From Coxiellaceae bacterium (GTDB lineage Bacteria; Pseudomonadota; Gammaproteobacteria; Coxiellales; Coxiellaceae), in NCBI GenBank assembly GCA_030680235.1, contig JAUXWQ010000028.1, positions 1-64,000 of the forward strand: a stretch of 64,000 nt of DNA, given 5' to 3'. Of this stretch, positions 55,269 to 64,000 are shown piece by piece; position 1 is the first letter of the stretch, and every line of letters starts with the position of its first letter. Position numbers and translations under genes: made by a program. The notes beneath the pieces were generated by a model. It did not search any database, was not told the DNA's origin, and worked only from the letters and a program-made list of their open reading frames with translations.

Positions 55269-56465
55269 TTATGTTATCGATGGAATTTTAACGTCAACCT
55301 CAACGTCTTTTGAATAATCCACACCCTCAACTTCAAATCCAAATAACTGATAAAAATCGTGACGATACCCTGCAATATCTGTTAATTCACTTAAATTATC
55401 GGTAGATATGATTTTCCAAATACGTTCAATTTCTGCTTGTATATCAGACTGCATTTCTAAATCATCCACGCGCACACGCTGTTCTTCATCGACAGGAATC
55501 ACATCTCCTGTAAAAACAAAATCGTGAAATAATCGAACCATTTGCTCGATACACCCTTCATGCGTATCTTTTGCCTTCATTAATTTAAATAAAATAGAAA
55601 TATACAATGGTACGACTGGGATAGCAGAGCTCGCTTGTGTAACCAACCCTTTATTAACAGATACAAATGCACGACCACCTGTTTTTTGCAATTCAAGATC
55701 TAATGTATATGCGGTTTTTAATAAATCGTCTTTTGCGCGACCAATTGTGCCATTTTTATAAATAGCGTGCGTTAATTCAGGGCCCACATAACTATAAGCA
55801 CAAGTCACAACATCGTCCGTTAGCACATTCTCTTGCTTTAAAAATGTCATCCATTCATGCCAATCATCACCACCCATAACAGAAACCGTATCGGCAATTT
55901 CCTCAAGATTGGCAGGATCAATCGCAATTTCAGTGACAGCACCCGTGTTGGTATCAACTGTTTTATTGCGATAAACCTCGCCTATCGGTTTTAAAACAGA
56001 ATGCTTTACCGTGCCATCACGCAACTGTCGACGCGGCGATGCAAGACTATAAACCACGCAATCCACTTTTCCGAAATCTTGGCGAATTAAGGCTACTACT
56101 TGTTTTTTAATGTCCTCAGAAAAAGCATCCCCATTAATGCTTTTTGCATAATGCCCCTCTTGGTGCGCAATCGTTTCAAATGCTGCTGTATTATACCAAC
56201 CCGCCGTTGCCGTACGTTTTTCACTTGCCGGTTTTTCAAAAAACACCCCGATCGTTTTTGCATCCCCCGTATAAGTTGCTGCAATACGAGAAGCCAAACC
56301 ATATCCTGTGGATGCCCCAATAACGAGCACATGCTTTGGCTTTTTAAGCAAGGCTGGCGCTGACTTTGCATAATTGATTTGAGCTAACACATTGTTATAA
56401 CACCCTGCTGGATGCGCTGTTGTACAAATAAATCCACGGACTTTGGGTTCGATGATCATGGTCAA
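55269..56465 (-). CDS. fabV: Trans-2-enoyl-ACP/CoA reductase FabV
   Basis: 398 residues. The NADH-binding VLVIGASTGYGLASRI is near residue 46, VYSLASPRR follows, and the catalytic Y-x8-K is in AIYKNGTIGRAK. FabV reduces enoyl-ACP at the end of each fatty acid elongation cycle and is naturally insensitive to triclosan. Two ATG codons (56465 and 56459) lie two codons apart; either may be used. It is divergent from the SRP RNA. Confidence 0.97.
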   Translation of the reverse strand: MTMIIEPKVRGFICTTAHPAGCYNNVLAQINYAKSAPALLKKPKHVLVIGASTGYGLASRIAATYTGDAKTIGVFFEKPASEKRTATAGWYNTAAFETIAHQEGHYAKSINGDAFSEDIKKQVVALIRQDFGKVDCVVYSLASPRRQLRDGTVKHSVLKPIGEVYRNKTVDTNTGAVTEIAIDPANLEEIADTVSVMGGDDWHEWMTFLKQENVLTDDVVTCAYSYVGPELTHAIYKNGTIGRAKDDLLKTAYTLDLELQKTGGRAFVSVNKGLVTQASSAIPVVPLYISILFKLMKAKDTHEGCIEQMVRLFHDFVFTGDVIPVDEEQRVRVDDLEMQSDIQAEIERIWKIISTDNLSELTDIAGYRHDFYQLFGFEVEGVDYSKDVEVDVKIPSIT

Positions 56466-56536
56466 TTCTCACTAAAATAAAAAAGATTGTAGCAAACGTG
56501 ATGAAACTCCGATAGAATTTCGCTGTTTTCAAAAGT

Positions 56537-56644
<108 letters not shown>

Positions 56645-56670
56645 TCTTTTGAGAATAACAAGGACACTCA

Positions 56671-58182
56671 ATGCCTTACCAAGCCTTAGCAAGACAATGG
56701 CGTCCTAGACGCTTCCAGGAGGTTGTCGGTCAGCCACATGTCGTTCAAGCCTTGTCTCACGCGCTCACCACACAGAAATTGCATCATGCCTATTTATTTA
56801 CCGGCACACATGGGACTGGTAAAACAACAACAGCACGCATTTTTGCAAAATGCCTGAACTGTGAAACGGGTATCACTGCTACACCTTGCGATCAATGCAC
56901 TGCTTGTCAAAGTATCGATGAAGGTCGTTTCCCCGATTTATTTGAAATAGACGCCGCGTCACGCACGAAAGTTGAAGATACACGTGAGTTGCTTGACAAC
57001 ATTCCTTACGCGCCAACCTTCGGTCGCTTTAAAATTTATTTGATCGATGAAGTGCACATGCTCTCTGGGCATAGCTTTAATGCCTTGCTAAAAACACTCG
57101 AAGAACCCCCTGCGCACGTAAAATTTTTATTGGCCACAACTGATCCACAAAAATTACCCGCAACCGTTTTATCACGCTGCTTACAATTTCATTTATCACT
57201 GATCGCACCCTCACAAATTGCCGAACAGCTCGCCCATATTCTATCGTCTGAAAAAATTGAATTTGAAAAGTCGGCGCTAGATGCGATTGCAGAAGCAGCT
57301 GAAGGCAGCCTGCGCGATAGCTTGAGCTTGCTTGATCAATGCATTGCTTACAGCAACGGGAAAATCACCCACGACAGCACCCAAAAAATGCTGGGCTTGT
57401 CCAATCACGCAGACATTGATGCGCTGCTAAACGCCATTCATAACAACGATGGAAAAACTGCTTTAACATTAACCGCAAAATGGGCTGGACAAGGTGTTAA
57501 TTTTTCGCGTGCGCTCACTGAATTGATCAAACAATTATTCCAATTAGCCACAAAGCAATTTTTAAAGCCCGATGAGAACGCAGCACTCTCTCCAGAAAAT
57601 ATCCAATTGTATTATCAAATTGCACTGATGGGTCAACGCGACTTGTCGCTTGCACCGACCGCTCAAATGGGCTTTGAAATGATTGTCATGCGTATGATGG
57701 CATTCACCCCCAGACACGCTTCCAACACCCCTCCCATAAACCCGACTCAAAAAACGGCAGAACCTGCTAAAGCAGTAGAAAAACCCATAACTGCCCCCAC
57801 TTCTAGTAATTGGGGCGAGTTATTCAATCAGTTGGGGCTAACCGGCCCAACATTAGCGCTGGCGCAACACTGTAGTTTGCGCAATTTTAGCGAAAATGAA
57901 CTACAATTGACACTGTTACCAAAATACAGCGCCCTCCTGAATGAAAGACAACGTGAACGCATTCAAGAGGCCGTTGTTAAGGTATTAGGAACAACCATCC
58001 GCGTAACGATTATCGTGGATGCAAATGCCTCACTAGAAACCCCTGCAGTATCTGCGGGACGTTTGAAAGAAACACGACAACAATCGGCGAAAAAGGCTAT
58101 TTCTGCCGATCCAACTGTTCAACGGATTGTAAACACCTTTGGTGCGACTGTGATTGAAAATAGCATTGAACCACTGAAATAA
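56671..58182 (+). CDS. dnaX: DNA polymerase III tau/gamma subunit
   Basis: 503 residues. The AAA+ clamp-loader domain starts [19 protein letters not shown], with Walker [10 protein letters not shown] near residue 45, a zinc motif CDQCTACQS (plus an upstream Cys), Walker [10 protein letters not shown] and the arginine-finger region [13 protein letters not shown]-terminal domain for polymerase contacts follows a short Pro/Thr linker. It loads the sliding clamp and links polymerases. It is followed at 14 bp by a YbaB-like gene. Confidence 0.97.
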   Translation: MPYQALARQWRPRRFQEVVGQPHVVQALSHALTTQKLHHAYLFTGTHGTGKTTTARIFAKCLNCETGITATPCDQCTACQSIDEGRFPDLFEIDAASRTKVEDTRELLDNIPYAPTFGRFKIYLIDEVHMLSGHSFNALLKTLEEPPAHVKFLLATTDPQKLPATVLSRCLQFHLSLIAPSQIAEQLAHILSSEKIEFEKSALDAIAEAAEGSLRDSLSLLDQCIAYSNGKITHDSTQKMLGLSNHADIDALLNAIHNNDGKTALTLTAKWAGQGVNFSRALTELIKQLFQLATKQFLKPDENAALSPENIQLYYQIALMGQRDLSLAPTAQMGFEMIVMRMMAFTPRHASNTPPINPTQKTAEPAKAVEKPITAPTSSNWGELFNQLGLTGPTLALAQHCSLRNFSENELQLTLLPKYSALLNERQRERIQEAVVKVLGTTIRVTIIVDANASLETPAVSAGRLKETRQQSAKKAISADPTVQRIVNTFGATVIENSIEPLK

Positions 58183-58195
58183 CACGGAGAAAACA

Positions 58196-58591
58196 ATGAC
58201 AACACCTAACCCTGATGATTTACTGTCGAACATCAAAAGCAGCATTGTTGATATGCAATCGCAAATGCAATCAACCTATCAAAATCTAGCGGATATTATC
58301 TTGAGCGGCGAGTCCTCAGATAAAACCGTTAAAATCACTATGACGGCGACCTATGGCTTTCATGACATCGAATTTAATGAAAAAGCACTCCAAGGTGGCG
58401 TGAAAGAGTTTAAATTACGCATTCGTGAAGCATGGGAAAATCTTGTGAAAAAAATTCAAGAAACCACCCAGGCGAAAACCATGGAATTATTGCAACAAAT
58501 GCAAATTCCTGACGAAATTCGCAATATGTCTATGCCAACCGATCAACAAGCCATTGGCACAGACAAAAAAGAAGAAGACGAAGACAAATAA
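58196..58591 (+). CDS. YbaB/EbfC-like nucleoid protein, divergent paralogue
   Basis: 131 residues. The middle section [26 protein letters not shown] corresponds to the YbaB core (AVKITMNAQGYAKSVFIDDDIL in the true ybaB at 59367), and helices before and after match the YbaB layout. The C-terminus is an acidic/lysine tail (KKEEDEDK). It occupies the normal ybaB position between dnaX and recR. It probably binds DNA, but the function is not established by sequence. Ribosome binding is by GGAG before the ATG. Confidence 0.78.
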   Translation: MTTPNPDDLLSNIKSSIVDMQSQMQSTYQNLADIILSGESSDKTVKITMTATYGFHDIEFNEKALQGGVKEFKLRIREAWENLVKKIQETTQAKTMELLQQMQIPDEIRNMSMPTDQQAIGTDKKEEDEDK

Positions 58592-58599
58592 TCTTAATG

Positions 58600-58700
58600 A
58601 AGAGACGTAATTTATCGCTAGTAATTTCCAGTGAGTGTCTAAAAAATCACTAAATTTCAGATTTTTTTTCGCTAGGAATTGCTGATTTATCACGTCTCTT
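58600..58700. repeat. Nested repeat: deleted ~173-bp element inside an AGAGACG inverted repeat
   Basis: The outer arms AAGAGACGTAATTTATC (58600-58616) and GATTTATCACGTCTCTT (58684-58700) are inverted repeats. Inside (58618-58684) is a 67-bp sequence matching both ends of the ~173-bp element, with the internal long stem removed. Diagnostic parts are GTGTCTAAAAAATCACTAAA and TAGGAATTGCTG. It lies between the YbaB-like gene and recR. Confidence 0.65.
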
Positions 58701-58719
58701 TACGCATCTGGTTTTTACT

Positions 58720-59322
58720 ATGTTCAGCCCACTCACCAAGCAGTTGATCGACGCATTACGCGTATTGCCAGGCATCGGTCCAAAATCTGCGCAACGTATG
58801 GCGTATCAATTGTTATCGGATAAAGGCCGGGTAAAAGCGCAAACGCTATCCACCGCACTACAAGAAGCCATTCAAGCCGTCAAGCATTGTACGCGCTGCC
58901 GACAATTTACAGAGCATCCACTCTGCGATATTTGCAACAATACAAAACGCGATGCAACACTGCTCTGCGTGGTTGAAACCCCTTCTGATGTCATCGCGCT
59001 CGAGCAAACACACGCCTTTAAAGGCATTTATTTTATTCTGCACGGACATTTGTCACCACTCGACGGCATATCACCCAATGATTTAGGCATTCCTTTGTTA
59101 CTAGAACGCTTACAAAATGAAATGATTCGCGAAGTGATTTTAGCAACAAATCCAACTGTTGAAGGCAAAGCAACTGCGCAGTATATTTCACATCATCTGG
59201 ATGCAAAAAAAATAGTCTGTTCTCGCATTGCACACGGCGTGCCAATCGGCGGTGAATTAGAATATTTAGACAGTAGCACCCTATCGCATGCGTTTTATTC
59301 ACGCTTTGCGTTTAATGAATAA
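58720..59322 (+). CDS. recR: Recombination protein RecR
   Basis: 200 residues. An N-terminal helix-hairpin-helix (LRVLPGIGPKSAQRMAYQLL) is followed by a zinc finger with CTRCRQFTEHPLCDIC and a Toprim domain from LLCVVETPSDVIALEQT, with YFILHGHLSPLDGI and a final RIAHGVPIGGELEYLDSSTL. It acts with RecF/RecO in gap repair. The dnaX-ybaB-recR order is conserved, but here a second YbaB follows recR. Confidence 0.97.
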   Translation: MFSPLTKQLIDALRVLPGIGPKSAQRMAYQLLSDKGRVKAQTLSTALQEAIQAVKHCTRCRQFTEHPLCDICNNTKRDATLLCVVETPSDVIALEQTHAFKGIYFILHGHLSPLDGISPNDLGIPLLLERLQNEMIREVILATNPTVEGKATAQYISHHLDAKKIVCSRIAHGVPIGGELEYLDSSTLSHAFYSRFAFNE

Positions 59323-59366
59323 ACGCATGAAGAGCATGCATGCACACACAAAGAGGTATAATTGTT

Positions 59367-59699
59367 ATGTTAGGAAATTTAGGTAATCTAGCCAATCTCA
59401 TGAAAAATGCGGGTAAAATTCAAGAGATGATGAAAGAAGCGCAAGAAAAACTTGCCAAGTTAGAAGTCATTGGTGAAGCGGGTGCTGGTGCTGTCAAAAT
59501 CACGATGAATGCCCAAGGCTATGCAAAATCTGTTTTTATCGATGACGACATTCTCAAAGAAGAAAAAACAATCGTGCAAGAATTGGTTGCGGCTGCCATC
59601 AACGACGCGGCACAAAAAATCGAAAAAGAGCGCGAAAAAATGGTGAGCGCTACTGGAATGATGGGCGATATTTTTTCTGGAAAAGAAACAGAAAAATAG
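59367..59699 (+). CDS. ybaB: Nucleoid-associated protein YbaB/EbfC
   Basis: 110 residues from the ATG at 59367 with AGAGG upstream; a frame extension to 59340 has no start signal. It begins LGNLGNLANLMKNAGKIQEMMKEAQEKL and contains the core VKITMNAQGYAKSVFIDDDIL, matching YbaB throughout. It binds DNA as a dimer. It lies after recR instead of before it, while a divergent paralogue holds the usual position. Confidence 0.93.
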   Translation: MLGNLGNLANLMKNAGKIQEMMKEAQEKLAKLEVIGEAGAGAVKITMNAQGYAKSVFIDDDILKEEKTIVQELVAAAINDAAQKIEKEREKMVSATGMMGDIFSGKETEK

Positions 59700-59751
59700 C
59701 GCAGACTATTCTACAGCGAGGCATATTATCGCGATCTCGATCCAAGGCAGC

Positions 59752-59831
59752 GCGCATGAGCGTAGCGAGTGTTTTTGCAGGGTTTATGCGCATCGAGATA
59801 TCCTGCAAAAACACTCGCTACGCTCATGCGC
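59752..59831. repeat. Long palindromic intergenic repeat (copy 7), perfect 30-bp stem
   Basis: The arms 59752-59781 and 59802-59831 are perfectly complementary over 30 bp, including GCATGAGCGTAGCGAGTGTT. The loop is 20 nt. It lies between the convergent ybaB and metalloprotease genes. This is the best-preserved copy of the family. Confidence 0.9.
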
Positions 59832-59882
59832 ACATCAAGTAATGAGAGCGTTTTTTATATCACGTTGCATAGGGATCGACCC

Positions 59883-60569
59883 TTATATAGGATTATTCAA
59901 TTCACGACAAGATACTCGCCAATCTGGTAAAAACCGATCCATCAACGAAACAAAGCGTTTGTTATGTGATGGCTCAAGCAAATGCGCAAGCTCATGGACC
60001 ACAACATACTCCAAGCAATCCAATGATTTTTTTGCAAGCGCCAAATTAATACGAATAGCACGCGATTTTGGCGAGCAACTTCCCCATCGTGTTTTCATGT
60101 TCCGTATTGAAAACCGAGAAACAGAAACTGCCATTATCCTTTCCCATTTGGCAATCAACAAAGCCGTTTTTTCTGTTAGCTGCTCGCAATACCAATGATC
60201 AAGCAAAGCTTGTTTTTTTATTTTAGTTGCATTGGGGTGTACTGAAATAACAATATGAGCATCTAATAACATCACATGTGGTTTTTTTTCACACGCAATA
60301 ACCTTCAGCAAAAAGCACTGCCCATTAAAATAATGCTTTTCACCATCATTATATTTTTTTGGCCCTATAGGCGCGGCCGTGCTGATTTTTTTCTGTTGTT
60401 GCTGAATCCATTTTAATTTTGATAAAACAAAATGATGGATGCTTTCGATACTCATCTTCTTAGGTGCCGATACCTTCACTTTTCCTGTCGATGAACACAC
60501 ACGCAAATACGTATTTTTAATTTTTTTTTGCGTGATAACGACATCAAGGCCATCAAGTTTAGAGTTCAT
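59883..60569 (-). CDS. YgjP-like M48-type metal-dependent hydrolase
   Basis: 228 residues from the ATG at 60569; a TTG extension to 60608 is unlikely. MKTRWGSCSPKSRAIRINLALAKK precedes the zinc motif HELAHLLEPSH (HExxH with a third ligand downstream at HNKRF), the pattern of DUF45/YgjP (WLM-like) predicted metalloproteases. The N-terminal half has beta-strand character (YLRVCSSTGKVKVSAPKKMS). It is cytosolic, with no signal peptide. It overlaps no gene but follows the rhodanese by 10 bp and is probably co-transcribed with tgt. Confidence 0.88.
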   Translation of the reverse strand: MNSKLDGLDVVITQKKIKNTYLRVCSSTGKVKVSAPKKMSIESIHHFVLSKLKWIQQQQKKISTAAPIGPKKYNDGEKHYFNGQCFLLKVIACEKKPHVMLLDAHIVISVHPNATKIKKQALLDHWYCEQLTEKTALLIAKWERIMAVSVSRFSIRNMKTRWGSCSPKSRAIRINLALAKKSLDCLEYVVVHELAHLLEPSHNKRFVSLMDRFLPDWRVSCRELNNPI

Positions 60570-60579
60570 ATTTTGCAAC

Positions 60580-60975
60580 TTATGCGACAAAAACAGGCGT
60601 ATTTTCAATCAATACCTCAAAGCCACATCGCTTCCACTGCTCAATTCCCCCTTCCATACAGAAAACCGCCTTACCTTGAGCCAAACGCAAAAATTTTTCA
60701 ACATTTTCAGGCAATTTTGTCCGTCGACCCGACTTGCAATGCAACAAGATTTTACTATCATCCTCCAAAACAGAAAATTGATTATCTGAAAAAGATGAAG
60801 CTGGAACATTTCTAGCGCCAGAAATATGCTCCTTTTGATATTCATCCGGCTCACGAACATCAACCACCAAAAATGTATTATTTAAAACAAATTCCTGTAA
60901 CGCAGCGTCATTCAGATAGGAAATACGTGAAGCGGAAACAGCTTCTACTTTAAAAAAAGAACTGTCATTAGGCAT
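60580..60975 (-). CDS. Rhodanese-like sulfurtransferase
   Basis: 131 residues with a single rhodanese domain: LVVDVREPDEYQKEHISGARNVP, the active-site loop LHCKSGRRT with the persulfide Cys, and MEGGIEQWKRCGF near the end. It would carry sulfane sulfur, possibly for tRNA thiolation or cyanide detoxification. The start overlaps the tgt stop by 8 nt, so expression is coupled to tgt. Confidence 0.92.
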   Translation of the reverse strand: MPNDSSFFKVEAVSASRISYLNDAALQEFVLNNTFLVVDVREPDEYQKEHISGARNVPASSFSDNQFSVLEDDSKILLHCKSGRRTKLPENVEKFLRLAQGKAVFCMEGGIEQWKRCGFEVLIENTPVFVA

Positions 60976-62134
60976 GTGCTACCCCCATAATATTTCGCAT
61001 CCGATCACATGTCTCTTGCATCACATGAATGTTATGTGTACATGCAAGCAAATGATACATCGGTGCCTGAGATTTAAATAAAAAATGTAAATAAGCACGT
61101 GAATAATTTAAGCAAGTTTTACATTCACAGCCAGATAAAATAGGTTTTTCATCTTTCGCATAAATCGTTTTTTTAATAAGAATATGACCTTTTTCTTCCC
61201 CGGCATGATCAAAGCGCAGCCAATGATTGTCATCGGGAACTGCAAATCCATGATACAAACTACCATGGCGTGCATTGCGGGTTGGACCCACGCAATCAAA
61301 AATATCTACGCCCAATTTCACCACATCTAATAAGTCTTTTGGATGCAAGCCAACACCCATCGTGTAACGAATTTTATTGTCAGGTAAAATAGGACGAATC
61401 CAATCAATAATTTCAGCCGTTTTTTCCATGTTGAACCCAATGGATTCTCCGCCAATACCAATGCCATCTAACTTCGCATCCACAATAAATTGTGCACTTT
61501 GTTCACGTAATCGCTGATATTGCCCACCTTGCACAATACCAAAAAGCGCTTGTTTTAAACCATAAAATGAATTTGGATTTTTTTCATGAATATCTTTTGA
61601 TTCCAATAACCAACGATGCGTACGCTGCATGATTTTTTCTGCTTCACCTTCAGAAACAGCGTCTGGCGTGCACTGATCAAAAGCCATAATAATATCGGCA
61701 CCTATACTTTTTTGTGCATCAATCGAAGTTTGCGAATTTAAAACGATGAATTTCCCCGTCATAGGATGCTTAAATTTCGCACCTTTTTCACTGATTTTAC
61801 AAATGTCAGTGTTTTGAGAAAGACTAAATACTTGAAAACCACCGCTGTCGGTCAGCATAGGCTTATGCCAATTCATCATGGTATGCATACCCCCAGCCGC
61901 CTGAATGACCTCCATGCCAGGTGTACACAACATATGATAGGTATTACCACCCAAAATAATCTGACTTTTTGCCGACCTAAGATCCTCTGCTGTCATTAAA
62001 TTAACAAAGGCCCGCGTACCAACTGGCATAAAGGCAGGCGTTAATACTTCACCATGTGGCGTTGTGAATTTCATCACGCGCGCTTTCGTATGCGCATGTT
62101 GACTGATCAGTATGCTTTTATAATCATTAATCAT
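60968..62134 (-). CDS. tgt: Queuine tRNA-ribosyltransferase Tgt
   Basis: 388 residues. TPAFMPVGTRAFVN, LGGNTYHM, the catalytic Asp segment LTDSGGFQVFSL, GIGIGGESIGF and YTMGVGLHPKDLLDVV are present, and the zinc site is CECKTCLNYSRAYLHFL with a downstream His. It exchanges guanine 34 for preQ1 in GUN-anticodon tRNAs. It connects with queG (47336). The related genes queA and yajC are not adjacent in this window. Confidence 0.97.
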   Translation of the reverse strand: MINDYKSILISQHAHTKARVMKFTTPHGEVLTPAFMPVGTRAFVNLMTAEDLRSAKSQIILGGNTYHMLCTPGMEVIQAAGGMHTMMNWHKPMLTDSGGFQVFSLSQNTDICKISEKGAKFKHPMTGKFIVLNSQTSIDAQKSIGADIIMAFDQCTPDAVSEGEAEKIMQRTHRWLLESKDIHEKNPNSFYGLKQALFGIVQGGQYQRLREQSAQFIVDAKLDGIGIGGESIGFNMEKTAEIIDWIRPILPDNKIRYTMGVGLHPKDLLDVVKLGVDIFDCVGPTRNARHGSLYHGFAVPDDNHWLRFDHAGEEKGHILIKKTIYAKDEKPILSGCECKTCLNYSRAYLHFLFKSQAPMYHLLACTHNIHVMQETCDRMRNIMGVAHA

Positions 62135-62173
62135 TGTTTTTCATCTACCAAAAACTAAAATACGCGGATCTTA

Positions 62174-63532
62174 TCACAAGACTGGTCCGTACCCCCGCAA
62201 CTTTACACGCCAACGCCAGTAAATAATCACCGCACCAATCAACAATCCAATATTACCCCCTATGCGAAAACCAATCACATTTAAATGTAGGGTAAAGGCA
62301 AAGAAATAGCCAAGTGGTAATACCAAACACCACATCACAAATAGTCCAATCTGCATAGGGAATTGTGTATCAAATAAGCCACGTAATGAACCCGTAATCA
62401 CATCTCTTATTGAATTAAATATCAATGTAATGGCCATTAATAGAAAGAGTTGCGGGACAAGCGTTAATACACCTGCATTTTTGGCAGAGGTGGCATCCAT
62501 ATAAAAAGAGACAAAAAAGTGCGGGAAAAAGACAAATCCAAAGTCAATCAACAAGACAAGCCCAAGCGATAAAATCAAACTTGCGCGTGCAATTGTATTT
62601 AAATGGGAAAATTCACGCGCACCAACAGATTGTCCAACCAAGATGCCCGAGGCCTCTGACATCGCAAAAATCGGCACGATCACCAAAAACATCCATTGCT
62701 GCACCACTTGCGTTGCCGCTAATGCATCTGTACCCAACCAACCAATCATCATTGTTACTACAAAAAATGCGCCGAGCTCACCACCAAATTGCACGCTCAT
62801 CGGCCAACCAATACGAAAAATTTGTCGCAAATAAATCAGTCCTGTATGTGAGCGTTTTTTAAACACTTCAAATTTTAGAAAATCACTTTTGAAACAAACG
62901 CACAATAATAAGCTTGAAAAACCAAAGCATGCTTGAATCACAAAAGTTAACGCAAGGCCACCAACACCAAGCTGTGGCATCCCAAATTTTCCAAAAATAA
63001 AGCAATAGGCAATAGGAATACCTATTAAGACACTCAAAAAATTAATCACAACAACAATACGTTGCTTTAACACACCATAAAAAAACTGTTCCAAGCAGGA
63101 TTGCAATAAAATGGGAATCGCACCCCACATCAAAATATGAAAATATTGACGCACATAAACAAGCTTTGCTGGGTCTTCATGAAACCAATATAAAGCTGTA
63201 TCTGCAAACCAACAGCAAATCATCATCAGTACGCCTAAAATCAAGGACAACAATGCACCCTGCTGTACTAACGCACCAATCTCTGAATATTTTTTTGCGC
63301 CAAAAGATTGCCCGACAATAAAACTCAAAGAAAAAACAATAGAAATAAAAATCATCAAAATAGGCGTTAAGGTCGCGCCAATCAAGGCACACGCGGCAAG
63401 AATAGTCTTTCCCAAATGCGCTACCATCATGGTTGAAATAAAGCCACTCAGCATCTGTAAAAAACGAGACCCTGCCATTGGTAGTGACAATGCAATAACA
63501 CGTTTTAATTGGGTTTTAGAAGAAAGTAACAT
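62174..63532 (-). CDS. MATE family multidrug efflux transporter
   Basis: 452 residues with 12 predicted membrane segments in two homologous halves. Characteristic parts include SLPMAGSRFLQMLSGFISTMMVAHLGKTILAAC near the N-terminus and GWPMSVQFGGELGAFFVVTMMIGWLG at the start of the second half, as in NorM-type transporters. It exports cationic compounds using a Na+ or H+ gradient. It lies alone between tgt (39 bp) and a divergent transporter gene. Confidence 0.9.
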   Translation of the reverse strand: MLLSSKTQLKRVIALSLPMAGSRFLQMLSGFISTMMVAHLGKTILAACALIGATLTPILMIFISIVFSLSFIVGQSFGAKKYSEIGALVQQGALLSLILGVLMMICCWFADTALYWFHEDPAKLVYVRQYFHILMWGAIPILLQSCLEQFFYGVLKQRIVVVINFLSVLIGIPIAYCFIFGKFGMPQLGVGGLALTFVIQACFGFSSLLLCVCFKSDFLKFEVFKKRSHTGLIYLRQIFRIGWPMSVQFGGELGAFFVVTMMIGWLGTDALAATQVVQQWMFLVIVPIFAMSEASGILVGQSVGAREFSHLNTIARASLILSLGLVLLIDFGFVFFPHFFVSFYMDATSAKNAGVLTLVPQLFLLMAITLIFNSIRDVITGSLRGLFDTQFPMQIGLFVMWCLVLPLGYFFAFTLHLNVIGFRIGGNIGLLIGAVIIYWRWRVKLRGYGPVL

Positions 63533-63635
63533 TGGGAATAGCCCTCAAAGAATAGCAGCCTAGCAATCAATTTTTAAAAGCGCAATACCGTAAAAAAGGG
63601 CATAATATCCCTACGTAATCGGATCAAGAGAAAAC

Positions 63636-64000
63636 AATGCGCCAAAAGACCCCAAAAGAAAAAACCATTCTTGCCGTTTCGCTCATAAACGCGCTCACCA
63701 ATTGTGCACTTGCCATCCTAAAAGTGATCATCGGATTTTTTGGATTTTCACAAGCCCTCGTTGCAGATGGCGTTCATTCCTTTTCAGATGTGATCAGCGA
63801 TGCACTCGTCTATTTTGCAGCCAATGCAAGCACACGCGACCCTGATGCAGAACATCCTTACGGTCACGAACGTATTGAAACCATTGGCACCATGGTCGTC
63901 GCAGTTGTTTTATTGATCGTCGCGTTTTCTATCGGTTATGAAGCTATTTTACGCCTCACAACACATACCCATCCAAAACCAACGCTTGCCGTTATTATTA
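63636..64000 (+). CDS. Cation diffusion facilitator transporter (partial, cut by window end)
   Basis: 121 codons are visible from the ATG at 63636. Membrane helix 1 (ILAVSLINALTNCALAILKVIIGFF) is followed by ALVADGVHSFSDVISDALVYFA with the two metal-site Asp residues, then HPYGHERIETIGTMVVAVVLLIVAF. This matches the CDF/FieF family, which exports Zn2+, Fe2+ or Mn2+. AAGAG lies 7 nt before the ATG. The C-terminal half is outside the window. Confidence 0.9.

Overview
The window looks like chromosomal DNA of a low-GC gammaproteobacterium, most likely a relative of the Legionellales/Coxiellaceae. This is inferred from gene order and protein character, not from a search. Supporting blocks are smc-zipA-ligA, tsaE-amiC-mutL, ffs-dnaX-ybaB/recR, ndk/rodZ/hisS/yfgM/der and dacA-dat-ybeD. 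The core genes are dense, and many convergent gene pairs are separated by long palindromic repeats.

Layout. 0-9 kb: a divergent doxX / bufferin-type (DUF2282) pair, a SnoaL-like protein, ligA, zipA, smc, a Sel1/SPOR lipoprotein and, behind it, an 18-codon ORF with a very strong ribosome binding site and its own terminator. 9.7-14.4 kb: a four-gene leucine/acyl-CoA catabolism operon (isovaleryl-CoA dehydrogenase, thiolase, carboxyltransferase beta subunit, enoyl-CoA hydratase) with no biotin-carboxylase subunit or HMG-CoA lyase nearby. 14.5-27.5 kb: DAHP synthase, an orphan gene, rlmB, rlpA, ung, tRNA-Leu(CAG), a peptide-deformylase homologue with a His-rich tail, der, yfgM, hisS, rodZ, ndk, dacA, dat and ybeD. 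27.8-32.9 kb: a POT-family peptide transporter, a membrane protein built from glycine-periodic heptads, and tex.

32.9-43.7 kb is the most unusual part. It is a visibly AT-rich, tightly overlapping minus-strand operon inserted between tex and mutL. In transcription order it encodes a secreted bactofilin-like protein, a type III PLP decarboxylase, an acyl carrier protein, a short thiolase-fold protein, a stand-alone helical protein resembling an acyl-CoA-dehydrogenase C-terminal half, a full acyl-CoA dehydrogenase, an AMP-forming ligase, a ketoacyl-synthase-III homologue, an amino-acid adenylation enzyme, a transglutaminase-fold protein, a second KAS III homologue and, beyond a 180-bp inverted-repeat element, another half-thiolase protein. 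I infer a pathway that loads an amino acid on a carrier protein, decarboxylates and/or oxidises it there, and condenses or transfers the acyl group. I do not recognise the product.

43.8-64 kb returns to housekeeping genes: mutL, amiC, tsaE, queG, tsaD, mdh, cysQ, nudE, an L,D-transpeptidase, hemW, a DUF2797 protein, a (2Fe-2S) ferredoxin-like protein, fabV, SRP RNA, dnaX, two YbaB-type proteins flanking recR, a YgjP-like metalloprotease, a rhodanese, tgt, a MATE transporter and the start of a cation-diffusion-facilitator gene cut by the window end.

Two repeat families recur. One is a ~173-bp element with ~17-bp terminal inverted repeats and an internal long stem whose arms change together (3 copies plus one internally deleted copy). 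The other is a ~90-bp palindrome with arms of up to 30 bp, found mainly between convergent genes.
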